Shown here one piece after another: positions 46,720 to 57,281 of a stretch of 64,000 bases of DNA (positions within the stretch are counted from its first letter, which is position 1; the number at the start of each line of letters is the position of its first letter). The notes below the pieces were generated by a model that did not search any database, was not told where the DNA came from, and worked only from the letters and a program-made list of their open reading frames with translations. This DNA comes from Chinchilla lanigera (taxonomy: Eukaryota > Chordata > Mammalia > Rodentia > Chinchillidae): positions 3,156,507-3,220,506 of the forward strand of contig NW_004955460.1 in NCBI RefSeq assembly GCF_000276665.1. Reading direction: 5' to 3'. The position numbers were made by a program, and so were the translations under genes.

Positions 46720-47045
46720 CCAGATCCAGTCTGATCGCCCCGGCTGTGTTCAATAGGAATCCTGTGAGATTAGTTTAGTCAGAACTTCTTCTCATCCCCG
46801 TTTTCTTTTGGAATTCTCTGTCTACTCACCATACACTGCTCCTGGATCATAAATTCCCAATCTTCCTTCTATTCAGAGTTGAGTTCACCTCTGTCCCCTA
46901 CTCCAAGACCCCACTTGCAGTGGTCCCTCTGCTGTTTAAAATTTTGTCCTAAAGCTCTCAGTCTTTCTTAACAAGACATTCCTCACACCTTCTTTAATTC
47001 TACTGACACTGTTATAAAATTATTTATTATTAAAATAGGGATCAA
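46720..47045 (+). mobile_element. L2: L2 LINE 3' fragment (left arm)
   Basis: CTCCTGGATCATAAATTCCC, GTTGAGTTCACCTCTGTCCC, TTTGTCCTAAAGCTCTCAG and ACAAGACATTCCTCACACC match the pyrimidine-rich L2 3' pattern. The palindrome centre lies about 90 bp downstream, in AT-rich DNA. Confidence 0.55.
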
Positions 47046-47221
47046 ATGAGATGTTTACATGCTATATTTCATTATCAACTTTAATTAACATTATCAACAT
47101 TAATTAACATTATCACACACATTAATTATATAATTATATAATTAATGTGTGTGATAATGTTAATTAATGTTGATAATGTTAATTAAAGTTGATAATGAAA
47201 TATAGCATGTAAACATCTCAT

Positions 47222-47547
47222 TTGATCCCTATTTTAATAATAAATAATTTTATAACAGTGTCAGTAGAATTAAAGAAGGTGTGAGGAATGTCTTGTTAAG
47301 AAAGACTGAGAGCTTTAGGACAAAATTTTAAACAGCAGAGGGACCACTGCAAGTGGGGTCTTGGAGTAGGGGACAGAGGTGAACTCAACTCTGAATAGAA
47401 GGAAGATTGGGAATTTATGATCCAGGAGCAGTGTATGGTGAGTAGACAGAGAATTCCAAAAGAAAACGGGGATGAGAAGAAGTTCTGACTAAACTAATCT
47501 CACAGGATTCCTATTGAACACAGCCGGGGCGATCAGACTGGATCTGG
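47222..47547 (-). mobile_element. L2: L2 LINE fragment (right arm, mirror copy)
   Basis: Reverse-complement twin of 46720-47045. Probably not an independent locus. Confidence 0.55.
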
Positions 47548-48401
47548 TGATTGGTGAAGGATGAGGAATCTGATCAGATATTGAAAATGATCAGATATGG
47601 AGGATAGCTAAACTACTTAGCAGGATTCTTACTAAAATTTTATAATATAGCAACAAACATGAAAATCCAAACTTTAGAGCCTATTTGCAGATATTTCTGA
47701 GAGCCTGAGTAGGTAGGCAAAAAAGAGAAAATAATTATTAAGATAAATTCTACATATTTAGGGATCTTTTACTAGACTTTTTATTCCTTTTACTCACCTG
47801 TCTATGTGTTCCTGAATGAATATTTGCCAATTTTTAATTTTATGGCTACATAGTACCTTGGCCAAATTTTCTCTTGATTTTCTACTTTGAAAAAAAATGC
47901 TCCCACTCATTTCACCAATGAGTTCGTCACAGATTTCAGACTTGTCTGAGGGATTTCATTGAATGTGTAGATTAATTTGGGGACAAATGTACTTTTCTGT
48001 GATGCTGAATCTTCCCATTTATAAGCTTGTTGTTTCTCTAGAATTCAAGTGTTAAAAAGCACATAAAAACGTGCTTGGTGAGGTTGGCAGCTTTTAAATA
48101 TGTTTTGCACATTTGATTTGGCTTTACTCTTTGTTATTTTCTGAGTATTATGTGAACTCTGAATCAGATTTTCATTGCTTTCGTCTTCTAATATGTGATT
48201 GCCAGTACGTAAGATAACTACTACAAGTTTTACATGTTTATATAATTTCCATCTGGCTTTATAAACGCATGTTTATTTTCATAATTTTTCAAATGTTTTG
48301 CTTAATATAACATTATTGGCAAAGAATGCCATTTTTAAACATGATATATTCCTGATTATTTTTATCATATTGAACTTGTTAGGAACTAAGAGATTTCATA
48401 A

Positions 48402-48548
48402 ATCTTCCAAATTGTTCCAAATTACTGGAATACAGCTCAGTGGCACAGTGCCTACCTGGCAAGCACAAGGTCCTGAGTTCAATTCCTGGTACCAAAAAAA
48501 TAAAAATAAAAAAATGAATGAATAAATAAAAATATCTCCCAAATTGTT
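48402..48548 (+). mobile_element. ID: ID SINE (right arm, mirror copy)
   Basis: Reverse-complement twin of the element at 45719-45865, including its target-site duplication. Confidence 0.9.
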
Positions 48549-48699
48549 CATTGATCTTTATCCATATTCACTTTTGTAGTTACTTCATCTATTGTTTTTT
48601 AAAAGCAATGTATTTAACTTTCAAATGTGCTTGCTACTACATCCTTCCTCTTTCCTGTTCTCCCACCCCTTCTTTTTCTTTCCTTCTAATTCTTTTTCC

Positions 48700-48812
48700 T
48701 AAAGACTGTTTTGGTTTTTCTCCGGTACTGGGAACCGAACTCACGACCTTGCGCTTGCCAGGCAGGCGCTTTTGCCGCTGAGCTAAATCCCCAGCCCCCT
48801 AAAGATTGTTTT
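48700..48812 (-). mobile_element. ID: Young ID SINE (right arm, mirror copy)
   Basis: Reverse-complement twin of the element at 45455-45567, with the same target-site duplication and the same mismatch in it. An independent insertion would not share the target duplication, so the two copies arose together by duplication or artefact. Confidence 0.92.
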
Positions 48813-48949
48813 TAAAGGAATGCACTACTTCAGTCTTACTAATTACAATAATTATTTTAAAATTTCTGTGTTCTTCAAAATTTCTGGTCCCTTAGGAATT
48901 AGTTCTACTTTTCACACTTCAAAATATGTATATATTTAAATATATGCAT

Positions 48950-49310
48950 ATATATATATTTACTTTTAATTGACATGGAGTTGTACATGTTCATGGGATC
49001 TAGTGTAACATTTCAACACATGTACACAATGTGTAATGATCAGACCAAGTTAACTGACATATCATTGCCTCAAACATCTGTCTTTTGTGTTGGAAACATT
49101 CAATATCCTCTCTATTGGCTATCAAATATTCGACTAATTGTAATCCATAGTTGTCCTCCGGTTGCTTATAGCATTTTTATCACATCAACTCTTGATTTTC
49201 TTTAAATATTTGTGCATCTTGGTAGCTTTTAATTTATGTTTGAAGGACTCTGTTGATTGGTTTTAATAGTGGAGGGAGATACCTCCTAGACACAAATAGA
49301 AATTTCTATT
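48950..49310 (-). mobile_element. L1: L1 3' UTR fragment (right arm, mirror copy)
   Basis: Twin of 44957-45317. The plus-strand reading here shows the classical antisense L1 3' UTR blocks quoted for the left copy. Confidence 0.65.
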
Positions 49311-50887
49311 CTTTCAACAATGAGTTTGGTTAAGTCTCAGGAATATTGTCTCTTGTGTATATTGGAAAGTGGGGATTTTTGCTTCACCCCCAAACTGTAC
49401 ACTCTGGCACAGAAGCCTTTTTCCTTTATAACTATGTTTATCCTTGGCATCAGGTATAGCAGTGGCTTGATAATTAATTCAAATGCTATTGGATACAATA
49501 AACAAATATCTTTATTAATCTTTTAAGCACTCATTATTTTCTTCTAATAATTATAAATTCATTATAGCATAATAATGAAGTATTGATCTGTAGTAAAATT
49601 CTGGGTAATAAGGAAGTGTCAGTTTATTCTCTGTCTTAATGCCCTTTCTCTCTTTGTGACATTTTGCATCAATTATTGTTTGTCCAAAGATATGGAGAGG
49701 GATGAAAGAAACTTACTGGAATATTCACAACATATTTTGGGGGCAGTGTATATAGAGCTATGATTGGAGTTTAGAATTTGCATAAGGAGTGAATTTGAGA
49801 TAGAGTCAAAGCCATGTTCTGAAGGTGTTTATATTTGTGTTTAAGGATTAGAGACCTATTGATTATGAAATGTTGATGGGTTTTGAGCAAGGCTGTGTCA
49901 TGGTGAGAGTAGCTTTGTCATTGGTGTCAATGATAAATATAATGGAGATGAAAGATGAAGACACTGTTGCTATAATCTCAGATGAGATAAAGAGGGCATG
50001 AGAGAGAGAGACAGAGACAGAGAGAGACAGAGACAGAGACAGAGACAGACAGAGACAGAGAGGGGAATAGAAAGAAAATACATGGACGAAAGCTTAACAA
50101 AGAATGTTAGTATCTGGTGACTTTTGGATGAGAGTGAAGAAAGGAATACTCAGGAAATATGAAGGTTTCAAGCCTGACTTTTTAGAAAATAAATAATAGA
50201 GTTACAGAACCAATAAAAAGGATCAAAAAGAAGTGCTATTTATTTCCTGGTTTATGGGCCATGTAAACACTTAGTCACAATCATGTTTTATGTCTTGATT
50301 TTTTCTACTTTTGTGCACTGATGCCAAGAATATCTCTTAGTTACATAAGGGAGCAGAGTTGGAGGAGATGGTGTTGGAGCTGTGTGCTGTTTGGACCTAG
50401 GAACTGCTTGTGTGCAATATCTGCCATCTTGTCATCCAAGCTCTTCAGTACATCTGGATAGCTGGACTCAGTGAATCTCCTGTAGACCATAATGAAGGTT
50501 GTCAGAGCAGAACTCATTCAGGAAGTTGATCCGTGAAAAACTAGACCTTGGCCTGTCTTTCAAGAGAAACTTTAGAATTTAATAATAATTTTTATCAGTA
50601 AAAGTTGTTTTAAAGGCATATGAAAATCCTCTTCGAAGACTGTATAGGTTTTTTTCCTCCCTTAGTTGTTATTGGTAGATGTACATTTAGGAAAGTCACT
50701 GTTTTCACAGCTTTTTCTTTTCTTTTCTTCTTCTTTTTCTTTTCTTTCTTTCTTTTTTTGGGGGGGAAATTAACAATGGTTATTATATCTTCAAAGTAGT
50801 TTTCTTCATAAATAATTTTCACTATATCCTGTATGGCTAAAGAGTAGCACGGACATGGGACCTGCCCAGTTGTTATAAGGATGAAAT

Positions 50888-50987
50888 NNNNNNNNNNNNN
50901 NNNNNNNNNNNNNNNNNNNNNNNNNNNNNNNNNNNNNNNNNNNNNNNNNNNNNNNNNNNNNNNNNNNNNNNNNNNNNNNNNNNNNNN
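50888..50987. other. Assembly gap (100 N)
   Basis: Exactly 100 N; begins immediately after the last palindromic base. Confidence 0.98.
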
Positions 50988-51449
50988 TTAATAATAGATC
51001 ACTGGATTTTATGCATAAAATTGTATTTTTTGTAACAGACTTTAAATCCTGAAATTTCTAGAAAATAAGCAAAATGTTTGTGTGATTTGGAATTTATTAA
51101 ATGAAATTTTAAAAATAGACCAATATGGGAATTTACTGATGGTAGTATTGCCCACCTACAACAATAATATGAATCTCTTTATAAGAGAAACAGAGAATGA
51201 CTTGTAACTATGTTAATGGAAATGCATTTCATAGCTCGTAATCTGGAGGTTACTCCTATGGCTACTGCAAGCAGGCCTACTCATTAGTCAAAACCGAGAT
51301 GAGAAGGGACAACTCAGTCTATTGCTCCCTTGATGAAAAATCTCACATTTATGGGATATTTGCCTTTGTAGCATGTTTTCTATTTACTATATTTATTTCT
51401 CTGTACACATTTTATATTTCCTACCCAACATTTTCTCCAAATTAAATTC

Positions 51450-51595
51450 TTTTTTCTTTTTATTTTTATTAGTATATGTTTGTGGTACATAGTGATTACA
51501 TTCACTGTAGGGAATTGGTACATGTTATATTTCAATTCCTTTTTTTCCCCTTCTCTCCACCCCTTTTTAATTTTCCAGCATCCAAATTAAATTTT
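51450..51595 (-). mobile_element. L1: L1 3' UTR end fragment
   Basis: TTAGTATATGTTTGTGGTAC, CACTGTAGGGAATTGGTAC and then a polypyrimidine run (TTTTTTTCCCCTTCTCTCC) parallel the left ends of the L1 copies at 34255 and 62545. A very short 3' piece. Confidence 0.6.
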
Positions 51596-52799
51596 TTTCC
51601 TGAGACTTTCCATAGCACTAAGGGTCAGGTTAGGATATTTAAATGATATTATTTCTTTTTTCAGAGATAGTTTAATAAACATAATAATTTAACAAACAGA
51701 CTGAAGATGTGAAATAGGTAACTGAAAGGAAAAAAAGAAAACTCTAGTGTATTACAAAGGTAACAACAACAGCAAGCAGTAACCAATCCTTAAGCTCAGG
51801 AGAAACAATGTGAAACATGGGATAAGGAATTTAGAAACTTAGAAAAGCTAAAACTCATCTCTATAAAGGGGGCCAGCTAGAGGTAGTTTCTCTGAGATAG
51901 GACATTCTGCAACTGATTCTGTGTGGTGCGGGAAAACTGGAAATTTGACCCAGCTGCTGCTCATGAAAGTAGAGCTGCAGGCAAGGTGAAATGTCCCTAA
52001 GGTGATGATTATAGGAAACACAAATGGGCTGGAGCCCAGGAGAAATAAGCAAAAACAGGAACGTCTTTTTGTCCTCTTCTCAGCTTGCCAACACCTTCTA
52101 ATGTGTCTTCTTAAGTAAGATTCAAATAGGAAGTCAGGTAGCAAAGCAAAGATGTGGTTTGAAGAATCTCATCTCCAGCATTACAGAGCAGAATACACAA
52201 GGGTGAACGTGATACTGAGAAAACAATTCAGTAGCTACCACAGTGCACCGCATTGGTAACCCATCACATATATCCTTTCATAAAACAACAAAGCAACCCT
52301 ACACTTCCACTTAAAAGGTACACAAATGAAGACACCCTCTCTTCAAAATGTAAGGAGAAACAAATCCCAACAATCGTGGTACCCATCCCTCCACTGAGTG
52401 ACTCCACAAATTCAATCATAGTCCTATTTGAATTTGGCCTTATCTAGTATAAAACAGAAAATTAATTCCTAAAGAGTTACAACAAGAAAGTTAACAGATA
52501 CAAAAATATATGTCTATCCATACACATGTAATAAGCAAGTAAGAAATATGTATTGCTGTTACAGTCTTTAGTTATGCATCTGGTCATGAAGTTGTCACCA
52601 ATGTTTGTAACTTTCTTTTTTCACTGACTGTTCCATGTTTCTTCCACTTTCGGCCAACATTTCACGCTGTCAATGTTTTTACCTGGTAAGGTAAAAAAAT
52701 CTTCATTCCCAAGGTCTGAATCCTGTTCTGGTAGATGTAGTTTGTTGTTTTTTTTTTTTTTTTTTAAATTAACTTCCACTATTTTTATATGGAAGTACT
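51596..52799. other. Non-coding stretch, no gene seen
   Basis: Minus-strand open frames at 51848-52144 (98 codons) and 51861-52052 have no recognisable domain. A T-run lies at 52747-52765. No gene called. Confidence 0.4.
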
Positions 52800-53010
52800 A
52801 ATAGAGTCCCAAAAGAATGCCCTGGATTGCCTAAACCCTTTGTGCATCAAGATCACAATCTTCCTTCGGTAATCAGGATCAGTTCCCATAGTCAGCAGTA
52901 ATCACCTTTGTTTTTCACTGCTTCTGTGGCATAAGAAACCCAAAACCATCGGGTGGCAGTTTCATCTTTCAATTCAATGCAATCATTACTGGGTCAGCTG
53001 GTAAAGACAT
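52800..53010 (-). mobile_element. Degraded ERVL-like pol remnant (dUTPase-like motifs)
   Basis: On the minus strand, conceptual translation from about 52960 downward gives LPPDGFGFLMP, then after a stop a short ITADYG stretch, and after further stop and frame change DPDYRRKIVILMHKG. This spacing and order resemble the dUTPase domain that ERVL-type elements carry at the end of pol. At least one in-frame stop and one frameshift break it. There are no LTRs next to it. It is a dead fossil; the assignment is from motif resemblance only. Confidence 0.45.
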
Positions 53011-53429
53011 TTCTCTCTTGAGAAACAATACTTGAGTTTAAAGCTGTGGACAGGAAACAAATATCTAAGAATCATTTATTAGGTATTACACTAAAAGGAA
53101 CTACTCCCAACTTCTTTATTTGCATACTCAGAGTACTTTGACAATGGCAGAGACACAGCACCATATATTATACTCCAGTTGAAAGCATATATGGCTTCCT
53201 GTAAGATATAACCTGACCCTTTCAGTGTGCTGTCTCTGTTCTACTTGTGTATTAGGAGAAAGGCTCCTGGACGATAAGAAACGAAGTAAGACAAGTGAAT
53301 TCAATAGGCATGACCCTGCTGCTGCACATTTTTGTGGCAAAATGATACCCTTGACCAGAATCTACATTTATCAACTGGACTTAATGTTTCCATAAGTTAT
53401 CTTAAGAGTAGAAAACAAAGACAGAAATA

Positions 53430-55530
53430 TTTATTCAAATAAAACCTACTAGGTCTCAATAAGAACATAAGGCCTAGATATCAGACTTTAAAATAAGCAT
53501 TATAAATATGTTCAGAAAACTGAGGAAAATAAACATCGTATCTTATAAAAAGATGCCACTACTAAAGACACAAAAGGACTTCCTCATTCTAATAAAGGCA
53601 TCTACAAGGACAAGGGAAAACACCATATTTAATGATGAAAGATTGAATACTTTTTCCTAAGACCAGGAAATAAAAATAGTAATGTAATGTCTACTTTTAT
53701 CACATCTATTTAACATTATTCTGGAGGTTCTAGCCAACATAATCTGGGTGGGGGGGAATGAATCCAGAAGAAGGTGATTTATACAAAATCCTAAGGAATT
53801 CACATGAAAGAAGAAAACTTTATTAGAACTAATAAAAGTTTAAAATGATAGGTATAATATTATGCAAAATCAGGTTTATATGCAACAGCAATTAAAAATA
53901 CAAAAATGAAATTAACATGCATCATTTAAAAGTGAAATTAACACATATTTGGAATTACAAAACACTTTTAAAGAAATTAAGTACAGTTTCAAGGATACAG
54001 CACCTTAATGTATTAGAAGACTTTGTATTATTAAAATGATGAAACCACTCAAACTGATCTATATATTCTGTATAATTTCTATCAAAATCCCACTGGCTTC
54101 TTAGTATAAATTGCCTAGCTACCCTTAAAATTCATAAGGAAATGTAAAGAGCTTATGAAAACCAAAACACTCTCGAAAGGGAAGAACAAAATTGAGATAT
54201 CCACACTTCTTCATTTCAAAATTTACAAAGATAGATATATACATTAATGAAACAAAATAAACCATCACATTTACATTAATAATAAATTGATTTTAAATAA
54301 ACATGCCAACACAATTAGATGAGAAAAAATAATCTTTGGAACAATTGTTGCTGTGCCACCTGGGTATTAAATGTGCAAAAGATAGAAGTAAAACTCCACA
54401 TTCACTGCATATCAAAAAAAAATCACTGAAAATAGATCAGAAGTTTAAATGTAAAAAGTAAAACAATAAAATGGTTAAAATAAAGCAGAATCATAAATTG
54501 TCATGTCCTTGGATTAGGGAATGGTCTCTTGAATATGACACCCAAAGCACAAGAAACAGAAGATAAATTAATGGGACATCATCAAAGTTAGTAACTTTTG
54601 TGCTTGAAAGGATATTGTCAAGAAAATGAAAAAAACAACTCATAAAATGAAAGAAAATATTTGAAAGTCATATGTTTGGTTAGGAGCTTGTATCCAGAAG
54701 ATCTCAAGAATTTAGCTTAGGGCTGGGGATAGAGCTCAGTGGCATAAGCGCCTGCCTGGCAAGCGCAAGGTCGTGAGTTCAATCCCCGGTACCACAAAAA
54801 AAAAAAAAAAAAAAAAGCCATAGTAAGAATTTAGCTTAAAACTTGCTAAAAATAAACAAATACACCAATTTCCAAAAGGGCAAAAGATTGAATAGACAGG
54901 TACCCAAAGTAGACATGCAAATGGCCACTAATGCTTAATGAATTTCAACACATTGTCATTAGTGAAATGTGAATTAAAACTACAGTCAGACAGCATTTCA
55001 CAAGTACTAGAATTGCTATACTTCAAAATGAAAGAAGAAAAGAAAAGAGGGAGAAGAGAGAGAAGAATAAAGGCAATAAGTTTTGGCAAGGATGTGGAGA
55101 GATTAGAACCCTTTCACTTTGCTGGAGGGAGGGTAAAATGGTACAGCAACTTTGGGAAACAATTTAATCACTCAGAATGGTAAAAGACAGAGTCATCATA
55201 TGAATCAGCAGGTTTACTTCCATATATTTACTAAAGAAATCTGAAAGCATATCCCCATACAAATGCCTGTATGTGAACTTACATAAATGTCTTCTTCATA
55301 ATAACCAAAATATGGATACAACTGAAATGTACATCAGCTGATCAATAAGTAAAGTGAGATATGTTCATGCAATGAATGTTATTCAATCATATAAAGAAAT
55401 AAATGTACCTATTGTATATCCTACAACTTAGAAGAATCTTGAAAATGTTATTCTGTGTGAAAGAAGACACTCACAAAAGTCACAAAAACATACCAATTAT
55501 AGTTCAAATTCTTTCCATTTAGTGGTTACC
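53430..55530 (+). mobile_element. L1: Old L1M LINE, internally deleted, with nested ID
   Basis: Starts with ORF1-like sequence (AGCATTATAAATATGTTCAG), then jumps to ORF2: GGTTCTAGCCAACATAATCTG, CAAAATCCCACTGGCTTC, GGAACAATTGTTGC, CAAAAGGGCAAAAGATTGAATAG-like, AAGGATGTGGAGAGATTAG, GGAGGGAGGGTAAAATGG and GATACAACTGAAATGTACAT. Many stops and frameshifts; inactive. The 81-codon frame at 54938-55183 is ORF2 debris. Confidence 0.85.
54706..54838 (+). mobile_element. ID: Young ID SINE with perfect target-site duplication
   Basis: GGGCTGGGGATAGAGCTCAG, TGGCATAAGCGCCTGCCTGG, CAAGCGCAAGGTCGTGAG, TTCAATCCCCGGTACCAC and a 21-base A-tail. The perfect 14-bp direct repeat AAGAATTTAGCTTA flanks it at 54706-54719 and 54825-54838. 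GCCATAGT lies between tail and duplication. The intact core, long A-run and perfect duplication make it the youngest insertion in the window. Confidence 0.97.
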
Positions 55531-56118
55531 CCACAATTGGCAATATATATTTATGACTCAACATCCATTTTGCAAATACCACTGTCTTGCTTCATAGGTA
55601 GTGTAAGTACCAAATAATAGCATAATGTTCCCAATTTCTGAGTCCTGTCTCTTGTATTGTTGCTGTCATTCACTTTACTTGTACATAAGCGGATATAGAC
55701 TGCTATTTTCATGGTATAAAGTGCATGCACTATTTTGAGGATGACAATTTAAAGCAAATTCTGCTTTGAAAAGATAAACTAATAGAACTCTGAAGGTGTC
55801 ATTTCTAAACAGACACTTCAGTCCCAAAGTATCTACCATAGAAGAGTAACACTCAATGAAACAAGTCTATAGCAAATCACCATGGAAAAGTGGCCCTCGG
55901 TACTTAGAAAAAGAAAACACAGCTGAGACTTCTAGATGCAGAGAACCAAGTGACCATAGAATAGATTTCAGGTGTCAGTCATTTCAGTGGAACATGGTAG
56001 AATTTCATGATGGAAATTCTATGTCAAGGACCCATGAAAGAATGGTCTGAAATAATATATATTTCTTTGCCAATGGAAAGAATTGAATTCTTTTTTATTT
56101 TTTTCAAAAATCATCCTA
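55531..56118. other. Non-coding stretch, no gene seen
   Basis: Nothing nameable. Confidence 0.4.
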
Positions 56119-56200
56119 TCCACATGTGGTGGCACACACCTGTAATTCCAGCACTCTAAAAAACTCAGGCCAGAGGATCATAGTTTTGAGTGTAGATTGG
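56119..56200 (+). mobile_element. B1: B1 SINE fragment
   Basis: TGTGGTGGCACACACCTGTAAT, CCAGCACTCTAAAAAACTCA and GGCCAGAGGATCATAG correspond to the first half of B1. The 3' half is lost or unrecognisable. Confidence 0.7.
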
Positions 56201-56309
56201 AATGTGGTAGGACCCCTCCTGATGTGTCAGGACAGGGATTTTTACAGTGTAGCAATATCAGTCTTTGTATACACATGTATTTCTGATGTTACTTTGTAAC
56301 ATAAATCAT

Positions 56310-56369
56310 ACCCAACCAGACTGTAGAAAGTTAATGTATACTCAACCAGACTGTAAAATGTTAGAGTAT
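56310..56369 (+). repeat. 30-bp direct tandem duplication
   Basis: Two adjacent 30-bp units both contain CAACCAGACTGTA, at 56310-56339 and 56340-56369, with a few substitutions between them. Confidence 0.85.
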
Positions 56370-56514
56370 GACCATATAAGGCAGACAAAGTCACAGAAAT
56401 TGTATGAAAGACTACAACTACACCATGTTCAGCACTCGGCCTTTGGATCCAAATCTGCTGAGTCAGTGCCAGCAATAAGGTACTTCCTAGGGGAAAATGT
56501 CACAAAAGCACAAT

Positions 56515-56790
56515 TTTAAATGATTCTTTTTATATGAAATGACCAGGACAGGCAAATCCATAAGAAGAGAAAAGAGATTAGTGATTACCAAGACCTAAAG
56601 GAGGGAAGAATATGGAATGATTACTAAATATTTATTTTAGTTATAATGAAAATGTATTAAAATTAGGTGATATCAATGGTTACACAGGCTTAGTAATGTG
56701 CTAAAAACCATGTATAATATATTTTATAAGGTAATTTTATGGAATACAAATGATATCTCAATATAATATCTCAATAAAGCCATTTTTAAA
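56515..56790 (+). mobile_element. L1: Old L1M 3' UTR
   Basis: TATATGAAATGACCAGGACAGG, CAAATCCATAAGAAGAG, GATTAGTGATTACCAAGACC, TAGTAATGTGCTAAAAACCA and the end AATATCTCAATAAAGCCA follow the L1M 3' UTR order, ending at its poly-A signal (AATAAA). Confidence 0.8.
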
Positions 56791-56791
56791 A

Positions 56792-57070
56792 GTCACATAA
56801 TATGATTCCATTTATATAAACTTCTCAAAATGACAAAATTATACATACAGAAGAAAAAAAAACAGTTCCTGTGGGTTAGGAATGAAGGGCACTGTGGCTG
56901 TAATGGGCAGCATGAAGGAGATCTCTGTAGTTATGGAATAGCTCTGTATCACAATTGTGCCATTGTCACACAGATTAACACATGTAACAAAATGATATAG
57001 AACTATATAACCATACAATACCAAAGTCAGGTTCTTGGTTTTACTATTTCCTATAATTATGTTAGATGTA
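56792..57070 (+). mobile_element. L1: Second old L1M 3' UTR piece
   Basis: Restarts with CATAATATGATTCCATTTAT, CTTCTCAAAATGACAAAATT, then AACACATGTAACAAAATG and AGAACTATATAACCATACAA, again in L1M 3' UTR style. Two 3' UTR pieces in tandem may be two insertions or one rearranged element. Confidence 0.55.
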
Positions 57071-57155
57071 ATTACTCTGAAAGAAACCACGTGAGGGCCC
57101 CACAGGACCTGTCCATAACATATTCCTAACTACTACGAACGTAATTATAGCAGAT

Positions 57156-57281
57156 GAGAATATAAAAAATAGGGCCATGGATATAGCTCAGCTGCATAAG
57201 TACCTGCCTGGCAAGTGCAAGTTCCTGAGTTAAATTCCCAGTACCAAAAAAAAAAAAGAGAGAGAGAGAGAATATAAAAAA
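57156..57281 (+). mobile_element. ID: ID SINE with target-site duplication and (GA)n tail
   Basis: GGGCCATGGATATAGCTCAG, CATAAGTACCTGCCTGGCAA, GTGCAAGTTCCTGAG and TTCCCAGTACC, then A12 and (GA)n. The perfect 14-bp duplication GAGAATATAAAAAA flanks it at 57156-57169 and 57268-57281. Confidence 0.93.

Larger units (their letters stand above)
43380..50887. repeat. 7.5 kb palindrome (zero-spacer inverted duplication, probable assembly fold-back)
   Basis: Left arm 43380-47133 is the reverse complement of right arm 47134-50887; paired positions sum to 94267. The dyad lies at 47133/47134 with no spacer, in TTATATAA|TTATATAA. I compared much of the outer 0.9 kb and several inner blocks by eye. They are identical except for two substitutions: 43417/50850 and 43507/50760. 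The right arm stops exactly at the N gap. All repeats and open frames in one arm are mirrored in the other. See findings for the interpretation. Confidence 0.97.
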
